Of a stretch of 64,000 nt of DNA, positions 43,801-50,873 are shown piece by piece; the first letter of the stretch is position 1, and the number at the start of each line of letters is the position of its first letter. Both the position numbers and the translations under genes were made by a program. The notes under the pieces were generated by a model. It saw nothing but the letters and a program-made list of their open reading frames with translations. It was not told where the DNA came from and did no database searches. Location: contig NZ_JAHUTS010000021.1 of the NCBI RefSeq assembly GCF_019209835.1, positions 10,965-74,964 of the forward strand, read 5' to 3'. Source of the stretch: Enterovibrio paralichthyis (GTDB taxonomy: Bacteria > Pseudomonadota > Gammaproteobacteria > Enterobacterales > Vibrionaceae).

Positions 43801-44267
43801 CCTCCTCACACCGCGTACACCAATTGGAAAGTGCCGTTGAAGCCCTGGCGGAATATGCTTTTGAAGCCAACCCTGAAAAACTGCAACAATTGAGGGAGTT
43901 AGGCGGAGAGTTTACCCGTATGGCGGATAAATTTACTGGCAATAAACCGGACAAGACCGATCTGCTGCGCGATACGCTGGTCAAGGTGATGACAACCACA
44001 TTGAGCTACTGGCACAACAGCACAGGTAAAACCAAATTCGATTTGGCTGAAGAAAGTGGCTTGTGGCGGGTTTACCTCGACCGCAGTACGCTTCAAACCC
44101 GTACGCTGGACAAGTATCTGCACACAGAAACCGTACCGAAGACGCCTCGCTGGCGAACAGTGATTAACACCATCGACTTCGTTCTAGAGCGCTGCCAGGA
44201 CGATAACCCTGAACGGAAAGAGCTGGAACAACTCAGGGAGCGGCTACAGTTGCTAATCACCCGATAA
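40890..44267 (+). CDS. chiS: Chitin-sensing hybrid histidine kinase / DNA-binding regulator ChiS
   Basis: 1125 residues from the ATG at 40890; an upstream TTG is possible but unlikely. Order: membrane segment 13-34, long periplasmic sensor (about 35-350), membrane segment 352-370, HAMP (about 372-425), histidine kinase with H465 (ATTSHELRTPLHG) and ATP motifs NLIGNAIKY and GAGLGLSIS, receiver with D767 (MLLDVMMPELSG), a PAS-like region (about 865-965) and a C-terminal helical domain. In V. cholerae ChiS (about the same length, directly upstream of the same operon) the periplasmic chitin-oligosaccharide-binding protein keeps it off, and the C-terminal domain binds DNA directly, activating the chitobiose operon without a separate response regulator. 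The final 110 residues here would be that DNA-binding domain. Regulatory target is the operon starting at 45046. Confidence 0.95.
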   Translation: MHKKQKFKRLQHTLMLAFLVLSITPLTLLAMFFLESHSSDLEQQSTTHLAFLRDNKKEQIVSYFDARYSEVKSFSRSELATASGGRFYGLVASFHQLGNSQEQSRQIARERYGLKADSTLNAATNDSNFAGSERYRLLHKRYDWAYKEHLKRSDFSDILLVDINGNVVYSVQKDETFGANLLSGHWPETAVGKTFADIRTTVSSPLIDNDATPIAFTDFAQSDNGEMVAWFAAPITQQGYLHSYVLFKLPNAPLVEMLNKTPKEKGYISTLLVGSDKIPRNLSATSVLTPVDSSSIQAALAGQSDVGSFLSIDQQKVLGAFAPILVQDKSWAIILELPEEEAFARIYQLEKIFIVVMLVAIFLVVVASHLLSNSITAPLLKLTWAAEQVSAGDLDQKISSTDREDEIGRLAVSFARMQRSVRDKLALIREQNKELEHNIQLIKQKNDELQQADRMKDDFLATTSHELRTPLHGMVGIAESMLAGAEGPLPERQKHQLQMIINSGERLSNLVDDLLDYHKMRYGDLEISPQAVDTANAVRLVIELSSHLLGGKPVRIINQVPIDLPLVRADEQRLEQVLYNLIGNAIKYTDEGKIIISATVLEGQLRIQVVDTGQGIPSDQLEYIFEPLTQAAGSSANYRQGAGLGLSISRQLIDIMGGQLYVSSQPMVGTTFSFTLPLATEEDKARTRLANNVHFAAPKLELDNTGFSELPDNPDGPLILVVDDEPVNLQVLNNFLRLEGYRVKAVENGRQAIESVTMEKPALMLLDVMMPELSGYEVCNHLRERYSRTDLPIIMLSALGQVQDKVKGFDAGANDYLTKPFNKDELSARIRAYIDAALTEKEREQNRELQSEIHFREQVEAGLREVQNRLLGLLDSAPEGILCVQENGRISYANDACSNVFHLSAEQLERHNIDDFLAMALPEPDSSRGHYSGQIRFRVDGDILALDTDVIALPESSGLQMMLLISSGHKASSHRVHQLESAVEALAEYAFEANPEKLQQLRELGGEFTRMADKFTGNKPDKTDLLRDTLVKVMTTTLSYWHNSTGKTKFDLAEESGLWRVYLDRSTLQTRTLDKYLHTETVPKTPRWRTVINTIDFVLERCQDDNPERKELEQLRERLQLLITR

Positions 44268-44288
44268 GCCCGCTTAACCCGAACCACC

Positions 44289-44312
44289 AGCCCCGCATGT
44301 CGGGGCTTTTTA
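44289..44312 (+). terminator. chiS terminator
   Basis: AGCCCCG-CATGT-CGGGGCT, then TTTT, so chiS and the chitobiose operon are separate transcripts. Confidence 0.88.
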
Positions 44313-44780
44313 CTGCCCTTTACACACCCATCGCGTCACTCGCTCACTGGCATAATTACACGCACACCTTCACCCGACGTGCACCAGCTAAAGCCAAGCA
44401 TCCGGAGCAGTATCGATGCCCCTACTCCCCAGAAGATATTGCTGTAGACCCCGTCGCATTTAACCTGCCACCAAGACTTAATTCGGGATGCGAAGACACA
44501 TTCAGAAAACGGCATAAAGACGATTTCCCGGCAGTAGCAACGGCTAAAATGGCGCTCAAAATTTGTTCTCAGCCTCTGGTCAACCCTGTAAATGTTCGTT
44601 TATGAGAAGACAATCACAACAAATGGACATCAGAAATTTTCAGCAATAAATAAACCGGTTTTAACGTTGGCGATCAGGATCACCATTATTAACCCCAAAA
44701 GGAAAAGCCTTACAAATAGGAGATAATAACAATAGTGACCACTTACATAGATATGAAAAAGCACAGGGTTTGTGGCGATA

Positions 44781-44796
44781 TTTGACCTGCATCAAA
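44781..44796. promoter_or_regulatory. CRP-like site upstream of the chitobiose operon
   Basis: TTTGA-CCTGCA-TCAAA has the five-six-five layout of CRP sites, with one change per half from TGTGA/TCACA. It lies about 180 bp from the candidate start point, which is far for direct activation, so it may act with ChiS or another promoter. Confidence 0.4.
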
Positions 44797-44831
44797 CCAC
44801 TTTTCACCACGTTGAAATCGTCAATATTGAC

Positions 44832-44871
44832 GGTTTTAACGCACTGCATTTTGGTTTTAACGGTTTTTACG
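44832..44871 (+). repeat. Direct repeats GGTTTTAACG, candidate activator sites
   Basis: GGTTTTAACG at 44832-44841 and 44853-44862, exactly 21 bp apart (two helical turns), with a variant GGTTTTTACG at 44862-44871. Another copy is at 44657-44666. The first copy abuts the palindrome at 44819-44832. Confidence 0.55.
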
Positions 44872-45045
44872 GACGACCCGATTGACCAAAAAATGGAACC
44901 GGAGTTTCCTTAGCTTGCACTGAGCCTGCACGGCCATGTGAATAGACAGGATCACTTGCCTGATTATTCATAGCGGGTTCCGGCCTGACCAAATTGATTA
45001 AACGGTCAGAACCAAGTGGAACAAAGCAACTAGTAAGGAACAGCT

Positions 45046-46728
45046 ATGCTTGCCAATCTAAAGAAAACAAAACTTGCGTTAGCCGTCGTTGCGGCCGCAG
45101 CGTCGGTACTGACAGCTCCTGTTGTCAGCGCTGCTGATCGAGTAGAACTGACTGTTGTACCTGACTTTTACCCTCAACTTACCCGTAATTTTAACCCGTT
45201 CCTGCAGAACAACCTGAAATCAACGCTGGACTTCGTTTACGAGCCACTCGTTATTTTCAACCAGTTGGACGGCAACAAGCCTGTTATGCGTCTGGCGAAG
45301 GACTACACAATTTCAGATGACCTGAAAAAAGTAACCTTCGAAATTCGTGACGGCGTTAAGTGGTCTGACGGCAAACCTTTCACTGCAGCAGACGTAGCAT
45401 TTACCTACGACCTGATCCGCAGCAATGCAGCGATTGACCTTGCTGGTAACGCAGCGCTTATCACTGACGTTAAGCAAAAAGGCAACACTGTTGAAATTAC
45501 TCTGAAAGAAGCAAACTCTTCAGCGCCTTTCAAACTGGTTCAGACTCCAATCGTTCCTAAGCACATCTGGAGCAAGATTGACAAGCCAGAAGCGTTTGCG
45601 AACGAGAACCCTGTAGGTTCTGGTCCATTCACAGAAGTTGATACCTTCACAAGCAACCTGTACGTTCAGTGTCAAAACCCGAACTACTGGGACGCTTCCA
45701 ACCTGGAAATCGACTGTCTGCGTATGCCTCTGATCAACAACAACGACGGTCTGCTGTCTAAGATTGTTGCTTCTGAGCTGGACTGGACGTCTTCGTTCAT
45801 CCCAGACATCGACGCAGTTTATGCTTCTGTGAACAAGAACCACAAATACTGGCCAGCACCAGTAGGTTCTGCGGTTAACCTGCTGGTTAACTTCGAACAC
45901 CCAGAAGCAGCGAAAAACGAAGCGCTGACTAACGTTGACTTCCGTCGCGCAATGTCTACCGCTATCGACCGTCAATCTATCATTGACATCGCGTTCTACG
46001 GCGCAGGTACTCCAAACCACTCTGCAGCAGGTATCGCTGCTCTGTACCAAAGCTGGTCTGACAAAGACGTTTACGAAAAAGCGAAAGTATTTAACTCATA
46101 CAACGTTGCTAAGTCTAAAGAGCTGCTGAAAAAAGCTGGCTTTAAAGACACCAACGGTGACGGCTTCGTAGAGACTCCATCAGGCAAGAGCTTCGAGCTG
46201 GCTATCCAGACTCCATCTGGCTGGACTGACTGGAACAACACTGCACAACTGGCTGCAGAAAACCTGGCTGACGTAGGTATCAAAGCGAAAGCAGTAACCC
46301 CAGACTTCTCCGTATACAACGAAGCAATGGCTGGCGGTACTTTCGACGTAGCGTTGACTAACTACTTCACAGGTCCAGATCCACACCTGACTTGGGACTC
46401 TGGCTTCCACTCGCGCTTCATGGGTAAAGAAGGTAACCCACGCTTCGCGATGCACCGCTTCAAGAGCGCTGAGCTAGACAAACTGCTGGACAGCTTCTAC
46501 GCAACGGCTGACAAGTCTGAGCAAATGGAAGTTGCACACAAGATTGAGAAGATCCTGTCTGACAATCAAGTGGTAATCCCAGTTCTGTCTGCTGTTCAGA
46601 TGTACCAATTCAACGAATCACGCTTCACCGGCTGGTGGGGTGCGGACAACGCGAAAGGTCGTCCAATGATTTGGCAAGGTACTCCAGAGCGTCTGCTGCA
46701 CGTTCTTGACCTGAAGCCTAAAGCTTAA
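45046..46728 (+). CDS. Periplasmic chitin oligosaccharide-binding protein (ABC family 5)
   Basis: 560 residues with a signal peptide (about 1-29, cleaved near VVSA-AD). The rest is a family 5 solute-binding protein of the oligopeptide/DppA type, with DGVKWSDGKPFTAADVAFTY and GSGPFTEVDTF. In V. cholerae the homologue (CBP) binds (GlcNAc)n, hands it to the ABC permeases, and in the empty state restrains ChiS; the location right after chiS supports the same role. AAGGAA precedes the ATG. Codon choice is strongly restricted, fitting high expression. A GC-rich hairpin follows the stop and probably raises its mRNA level relative to the permeases. Confidence 0.95.
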   Translation: MLANLKKTKLALAVVAAAASVLTAPVVSAADRVELTVVPDFYPQLTRNFNPFLQNNLKSTLDFVYEPLVIFNQLDGNKPVMRLAKDYTISDDLKKVTFEIRDGVKWSDGKPFTAADVAFTYDLIRSNAAIDLAGNAALITDVKQKGNTVEITLKEANSSAPFKLVQTPIVPKHIWSKIDKPEAFANENPVGSGPFTEVDTFTSNLYVQCQNPNYWDASNLEIDCLRMPLINNNDGLLSKIVASELDWTSSFIPDIDAVYASVNKNHKYWPAPVGSAVNLLVNFEHPEAAKNEALTNVDFRRAMSTAIDRQSIIDIAFYGAGTPNHSAAGIAALYQSWSDKDVYEKAKVFNSYNVAKSKELLKKAGFKDTNGDGFVETPSGKSFELAIQTPSGWTDWNNTAQLAAENLADVGIKAKAVTPDFSVYNEAMAGGTFDVALTNYFTGPDPHLTWDSGFHSRFMGKEGNPRFAMHRFKSAELDKLLDSFYATADKSEQMEVAHKIEKILSDNQVVIPVLSAVQMYQFNESRFTGWWGADNAKGRPMIWQGTPERLLHVLDLKPKA

Positions 46729-46739
46729 TCTCTAAAACT

Positions 46740-46759
46740 GGCGGCGCATCCGCGCCGCC
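46740..46759 (+). repeat. GC-rich intercistronic hairpin after the binding-protein gene
   Basis: GGCGGCGC-ATCC-GCGCCGCC, an 8-bp all-GC stem without a T-run, 12 bp after the stop. It resembles mRNA-stabilising elements between binding-protein and permease genes. Confidence 0.75.
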
Positions 46760-46846
46760 ATCTTCCACAGATAAGACTATCGGTACTTTAGACCTCAGAG
46801 TTGATTCTTTGGTTACGGCTTCGTCGTGCCACTTAAGGTGTGTGTT

Positions 46847-47833
46847 ATGGGATTTTTTCTTAATAGATTAATGTTTTATTTTGGTGCGTTGCTCATCGCA
46901 GTCACACTGAACTTTATTTTGCCTCGCGCTATGCCGGGCGACCCAGTGACAATGATGTTCGCAAACGCCAGTGTTCAGGTAACACCTGAGCGTATCGCAG
47001 CGATGAAAGAGCTGCTTGGCTTCGTCGACGGCCCTATTTATGTTCAGTTCCTGACTTACGTGAAAAGTATCTTCACGTGGGAGCTGGGTATTTCGACGCA
47101 ATTCTATCCAATGACAGTGAACGAGCTGATTGCCAAATCACTGGGCTGGACCCTGTTCCTGGCAGGTAGCTCCACAGTAATGGCATTCTGTATCGGTTCT
47201 CTGGTCGGTATCTTTGCCGCCTGGAAACGCGGTAGCGCATTCGACTCGATGGTATCTCCGGGTTTCATGGCGCTTCAGGCTATCCCACCAGTCGTTATCG
47301 GCATGCTTATCCTTTTTGTCTTCGGTATCAGCCTCAAATGGTTCCCAACGTCTTACGGCATGCCAGAAGGCGCCATCCTTAACTGGACAAGCTGGGAAAC
47401 CTACTCCGGTATTCTTTATCACGCCGTCCTGCCTCTGTTCTGTGCAACTGTGGCTCAGATTGGTGGCTTCCTGATCAACATGCGTAACAACATGATCAAC
47501 CTGCTCAGCGAAGACTACATCACCATGGCGAAAGGTAAGGGTCTTTCTGAAAACCGTGTTGTCCTGAATTACGCAGCCCGAAATGCATTGCTACCAACAG
47601 TAACAGCCCTCTCAATGGCACTGGGTATGGCAATGGGCGGTCAGCTGGTTGTTGAGATGATCTTCCAGTACCCAGGTCTGGGCACTGCAATGTTGAACGC
47701 CGTTAACGGCCGCGACTATCAGGTACTTCAAGGCCTGCTCATCATGATCACCATCGTAATGCTGACCATGAACTTTATCGCTGACATTCTGATTGTGATG
47801 CTCGACCCACGCCTGCGTAAAGGAGGCAAATAA
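46847..47833 (+). CDS. Chitooligosaccharide ABC transporter permease 1 (DppB type)
   Basis: 328 residues from the ATG at 46847 (AAGGTG upstream); an in-frame GTG 21 bp earlier is rejected. It has six membrane segments, starting FFLNRLMFYFGALLIAVTLNF, with the PRAMPGDP motif after the first helix and the ATPase-contacting EAA loop (DYITMAKGKGLSENRVVLNY). It forms half of the inner-membrane channel with the next gene product, taking (GlcNAc)2 from the binding protein. Followed two bp later by permease 2. Confidence 0.95.
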   Translation: MGFFLNRLMFYFGALLIAVTLNFILPRAMPGDPVTMMFANASVQVTPERIAAMKELLGFVDGPIYVQFLTYVKSIFTWELGISTQFYPMTVNELIAKSLGWTLFLAGSSTVMAFCIGSLVGIFAAWKRGSAFDSMVSPGFMALQAIPPVVIGMLILFVFGISLKWFPTSYGMPEGAILNWTSWETYSGILYHAVLPLFCATVAQIGGFLINMRNNMINLLSEDYITMAKGKGLSENRVVLNYAARNALLPTVTALSMALGMAMGGQLVVEMIFQYPGLGTAMLNAVNGRDYQVLQGLLIMITIVMLTMNFIADILIVMLDPRLRKGGK

Positions 47834-47835
47834 TC

Positions 47836-48861
47836 ATGAAAGACTTTCTCAAGATCATCAAAGGAAATACCAAAGCACTGATTGGTGTGTCCATTATCCT
47901 GGTGTTTATCCTGGTCGCCATTTTCGCACCATTCCTGTCAAAGTATGACCCACAAAAACGTACTGGTGCTCCTCACGAGTACCCAGGCTTTGTTGTGAAA
48001 GCGGCACAAGCTAACCCTGATGGTTGGGTTGCTGAGAATCTGGCAGACAACGCCCGTCGCCTGCGCATCTCCAAAGATGCAGAGCATGTTCTGGGCACCA
48101 CCCGCCTGGGCCGTGACATTTGGTCTCAGGTTGCACACGGCGCGCGTACCTCACTGTTCGTTGGCTTCACTGCAGGTATCTTCGTGTGTGTGGTTGCAAC
48201 AGTACTGGGTATTTCTGCTGGTTACTTCGGCGGCCGCATCGACAACGTCCTCTCCGGTGCGATGAACGTTATGCTGGTGCTACCGCAGCTTCCAATAGTG
48301 ATGGTTATCGCCGCCTTTGTAGGCCAGGCCGGCCCACTGACGATAGCGGTGGTAATTGCCCTCACCTCCTGGGCTTGGGGTGCACGGGTTATCCGCTCAC
48401 AGACACTGGCGATTCGTGAAAAAGAATTTGTGAAAGCCGCTGAAGTGCTGGGCGAATCCAAGTTCCGCATCCTGTTTGTTGAAATTCTGCCAAACCTTAT
48501 CCCGCTGGTTGGCGCAAGCTTCATCGGTTCGGTGATGTACGCCATCCTGACTGAATCCGTCCTGTCCTTTATCGGTATGGGCAGCCCAAGTGCAGTGAGC
48601 TGGGGTTCGATGCTTTACAACGTGCGTACCTCTTCAGCAATGCAACTCGGCATCTGGTGGGAAGTATTGGCGCCGTGTATTGCACTTAGCTTGCTTTCAT
48701 TCGCACTGGCTCTGTTCAACTTCGCGGTCGATGAAATCGCCAACCCACAATTGCGAGCGCAGAAAGGTCTTAAGCGCTGGAAGAAAATGCAGGCTGAAGA
48801 AACCAAGTCTCGCGCACAAACTGAGCTGGCTCCACAAGTAGCAATGAGCGGAGAGAAATAA
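47836..48861 (+). CDS. Chitooligosaccharide ABC transporter permease 2 (DppC type)
   Basis: 341 residues: an N-terminal membrane segment (about 15-36), a periplasmic part (about 37-105, ending HVLGTTRLGRDIWSQVAHGA, the DppC signature), then five membrane segments and an EAA loop (KEFVKAAEVLGESKFRILFV). The C-terminus has a 30-residue charged tail. It pairs with permease 1. Its stop TAA overlaps the next start (TAATG). Confidence 0.95.
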   Translation: MKDFLKIIKGNTKALIGVSIILVFILVAIFAPFLSKYDPQKRTGAPHEYPGFVVKAAQANPDGWVAENLADNARRLRISKDAEHVLGTTRLGRDIWSQVAHGARTSLFVGFTAGIFVCVVATVLGISAGYFGGRIDNVLSGAMNVMLVLPQLPIVMVIAAFVGQAGPLTIAVVIALTSWAWGARVIRSQTLAIREKEFVKAAEVLGESKFRILFVEILPNLIPLVGASFIGSVMYAILTESVLSFIGMGSPSAVSWGSMLYNVRTSSAMQLGIWWEVLAPCIALSLLSFALALFNFAVDEIANPQLRAQKGLKRWKKMQAEETKSRAQTELAPQVAMSGEK

Positions 48862-49826
48862 TGAGCGACGCACAACTACAAATCCGCAACCTTTGTGTTG
48901 ACTACATTACCGACGCGGGCGATGTCCGCGCGGTAAACAACGTAAGCTTTGACATTGGCAAAGGCGAAGTATTCGGTCTGGCCGGTGAGTCAGGCTGTGG
49001 TAAATCCACCGTTGCCTTTTCCCTGATGCGTCTGCATAAGCCACCTGCCTACATCAGCGGCGGCGAAGTGTTCTTCAACGGCGAAGACATCATGAAGTAC
49101 AGCGATGAGCGCATGAGCCGTTTCCGCTGGAAAGAAGTGTCCATGGTATTCCAGTCAGCGATGAACGCCCTGAACCCTGTTCTGACCATGGAAGAGCAGT
49201 TCTGCGACGTGATCATGCGCCACACCAACATGACCCGTGAGCAGGCGAAACGCCGTGCGGAAGGCCTGCTGGAGATCGTAGATATCCACCCAAGCCGTTT
49301 GAGCGATTACCCGCACCAGTTTTCTGGCGGTATGCGTCAGCGTCTGGTTATCGCGATTGCGCTGGCTCTGAACCCTAAGATGATCATCATGGACGAGCCA
49401 ACAACGGCACTGGACGTGGTGGTACAGCGCGAGATCCTGCAAAAGATCTACGCACTGAAAGAAGAGTTCGGTTTCTCGATCCTTTTCATCACCCACGACC
49501 TGTCGCTGATGGTCGAGTTTACTGACCGTATCGGCATCATGTACGCCGGTCAGTTGATCGAAGTGGCGCCGTCAAAAGAGATCCTGAAAACCCCATATCA
49601 CCCATACACCGAAGGTCTGGCTAGCTCATTCCCTCCACTAACAGGGCCGAAAACGCACCTGAAAGGTATTCCAGGCAACCCATTGAACCTGCTTGAAATC
49701 CCGCAAGGCTGCCGCTTCCAGGCGCGCTGTGGAAAGACCAAAGAAAGCTGTTTCAGCGTGGCGAACACCCTGACGCAGATTGAGCCAAACCGTTTCACCA
49801 ACTGCCACCTGTTTACAGGCAAGTAA
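48861..49826 (+). CDS. Chitooligosaccharide ABC transporter ATPase 1 (DppD type)
   Basis: 321 residues with Walker A GESGCGKST (about 39-47), Q-loop VFQSAMNALNP, signature FSGGMRQR, Walker B MIIMDEPTTALD and H-loop ITHD. The oligopeptide/dipeptide C-terminal extension includes a cysteine-containing GCRFQARCGKTKESC segment, which in relatives can hold an iron-sulfur cluster. It energises import with ATPase 2. Confidence 0.95.
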   Translation: MSDAQLQIRNLCVDYITDAGDVRAVNNVSFDIGKGEVFGLAGESGCGKSTVAFSLMRLHKPPAYISGGEVFFNGEDIMKYSDERMSRFRWKEVSMVFQSAMNALNPVLTMEEQFCDVIMRHTNMTREQAKRRAEGLLEIVDIHPSRLSDYPHQFSGGMRQRLVIAIALALNPKMIIMDEPTTALDVVVQREILQKIYALKEEFGFSILFITHDLSLMVEFTDRIGIMYAGQLIEVAPSKEILKTPYHPYTEGLASSFPPLTGPKTHLKGIPGNPLNLLEIPQGCRFQARCGKTKESCFSVANTLTQIEPNRFTNCHLFTGK

Positions 49827-49855
49827 TTGGCTTTTTGCGACTTGTAGGAGTGAGC

Positions 49856-50845
49856 ATGACTAAAGAAATAGGCCAACCAATTGTTGAAGGGAAAAACCTG
49901 GTTAAGGACTTCCCTATCAGCAGTAATACGCTGAACAAGCCAATGATGCGCGCACTGAATGACGTGTCATTCAAACTGTACAAAAGCCGCGGTCTTTCAG
50001 TGGTCGGTGAATCCGGTTCCGGTAAATCCACCACAGCAAAAATGATCGCCAAAATGTACGCGCCGACCTCAGGTACCATCGAGTACAAAGGCCGCGACAT
50101 CGCTACCATCAACAAAAAAGACGACCTGATGACTTACCGCGAAGGCGTCCAGATGGTATGGCAAGACCCGTTCGGTTCCCTGAACCCAACACACACTATT
50201 TTCCACCACATTGCGCGTCCGCTGCACATTCACAAGAAAGCGAGCAGCAATCCGAAAGAGCTGGAAGAGCAAGTGTATGACCTGCTGAACCAGGTAGGTC
50301 TGACGCCGCCAAAAGAAACGGCACAAAAATACCCGCACCAGCTTTCCGGTGGCCAACGCCAGCGTGTCAACCTGGCGCGTAACATCGCAGTAGGTGCTGA
50401 AGTAGTGCTGGCTGACGAACCCACCTCCATGCTTGACGTATCTATCCGTGCAGGTGTCCTTAACCTGATGGAAGAGATGAAGTTCGAGAAAGAGATGGCG
50501 CTGCTGTATATCACGCACGACATCGCGACTGCGCGCTACATCGCTGAAGACCTGGCCGTAATGTACGTGGGCCACATGGTGGAATGGGGTGACTGTGAAG
50601 AGATCATTCACCGTCCACAACACCCGTACACGCGACTGTTGGTTTCAGCGGTGCCGGATCCAGCGAAGTCTATTCACACTGAATTGGAAGGCAACAAGGG
50701 CGAAATCCCATTGTGGACGCCTGATTCTGTAGGTTGTCCGTTTGCTGGCCGCTGCCTGCACGCAACCGAAAAATGTCGCGAGAAACTGCCTGCTGTCACC
50801 AAGCTGGCAGACAACCACTTCGTTCGCTGCTACCTGTTCGAGTGA
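49856..50845 (+). CDS. Chitooligosaccharide ABC transporter ATPase 2 (DppF type)
   Basis: 329 residues from the ATG at 49856 (TAGGAG six bases ahead); an in-frame TTG 21 bp earlier is not needed. Walker A is GESGSGKST, Q-loop VWQDPFGSLNP, signature LSGGQRQR, Walker B VVLADEPTSMLD and H-loop YITHD. The C-terminus again has cysteines in GCPFAGRCLHATEKC. It completes the four-part importer. Confidence 0.95.
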   Translation: MTKEIGQPIVEGKNLVKDFPISSNTLNKPMMRALNDVSFKLYKSRGLSVVGESGSGKSTTAKMIAKMYAPTSGTIEYKGRDIATINKKDDLMTYREGVQMVWQDPFGSLNPTHTIFHHIARPLHIHKKASSNPKELEEQVYDLLNQVGLTPPKETAQKYPHQLSGGQRQRVNLARNIAVGAEVVLADEPTSMLDVSIRAGVLNLMEEMKFEKEMALLYITHDIATARYIAEDLAVMYVGHMVEWGDCEEIIHRPQHPYTRLLVSAVPDPAKSIHTELEGNKGEIPLWTPDSVGCPFAGRCLHATEKCREKLPAVTKLADNHFVRCYLFE

Positions 50846-50873
50846 TCCTCGGACCGGTAATTTAGGAGGTAAA

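Larger units (their letters stand above)
44313..45045 (+). promoter_or_regulatory. Control region of the chitobiose operon
   Basis: 733 bp with no credible gene; a 102-codon plus-strand frame starting inside the chiS terminator is rejected. It holds a CRP-like site TTTGACCTGCATCAAA (44781-44796), a perfect palindrome CGTCAATATTGACG (44819-44832), repeats of GGTTTTAACG at 44657, 44832 and 44853 plus a variant at 44862, a candidate promoter TAGACA-16-TATTCA (44943-44970), and a leader hairpin CTGACC/GGTCAG (44985-44990 with 45004-45009). The ChiS-binding sites should be among these elements. Confidence 0.6.

Noticed and set aside
43830..44267. ChiS C-terminal region as a separate gene or Hpt domain
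   Set aside because: It is in frame with the rest and has no Hpt histidine motif; the known ChiS DNA-binding domain explains it better.
44297..44605. 102-codon plus-strand frame after chiS
   Set aside because: It starts inside the chiS terminator, has no ribosome site and no protein-like pattern.
50742..50873. 44-residue extension of the GH9 enzyme into the ABC ATPase gene
   Set aside because: Overlaps the previous gene in another frame, while the ATG at 50874 has a near-perfect ribosome site.
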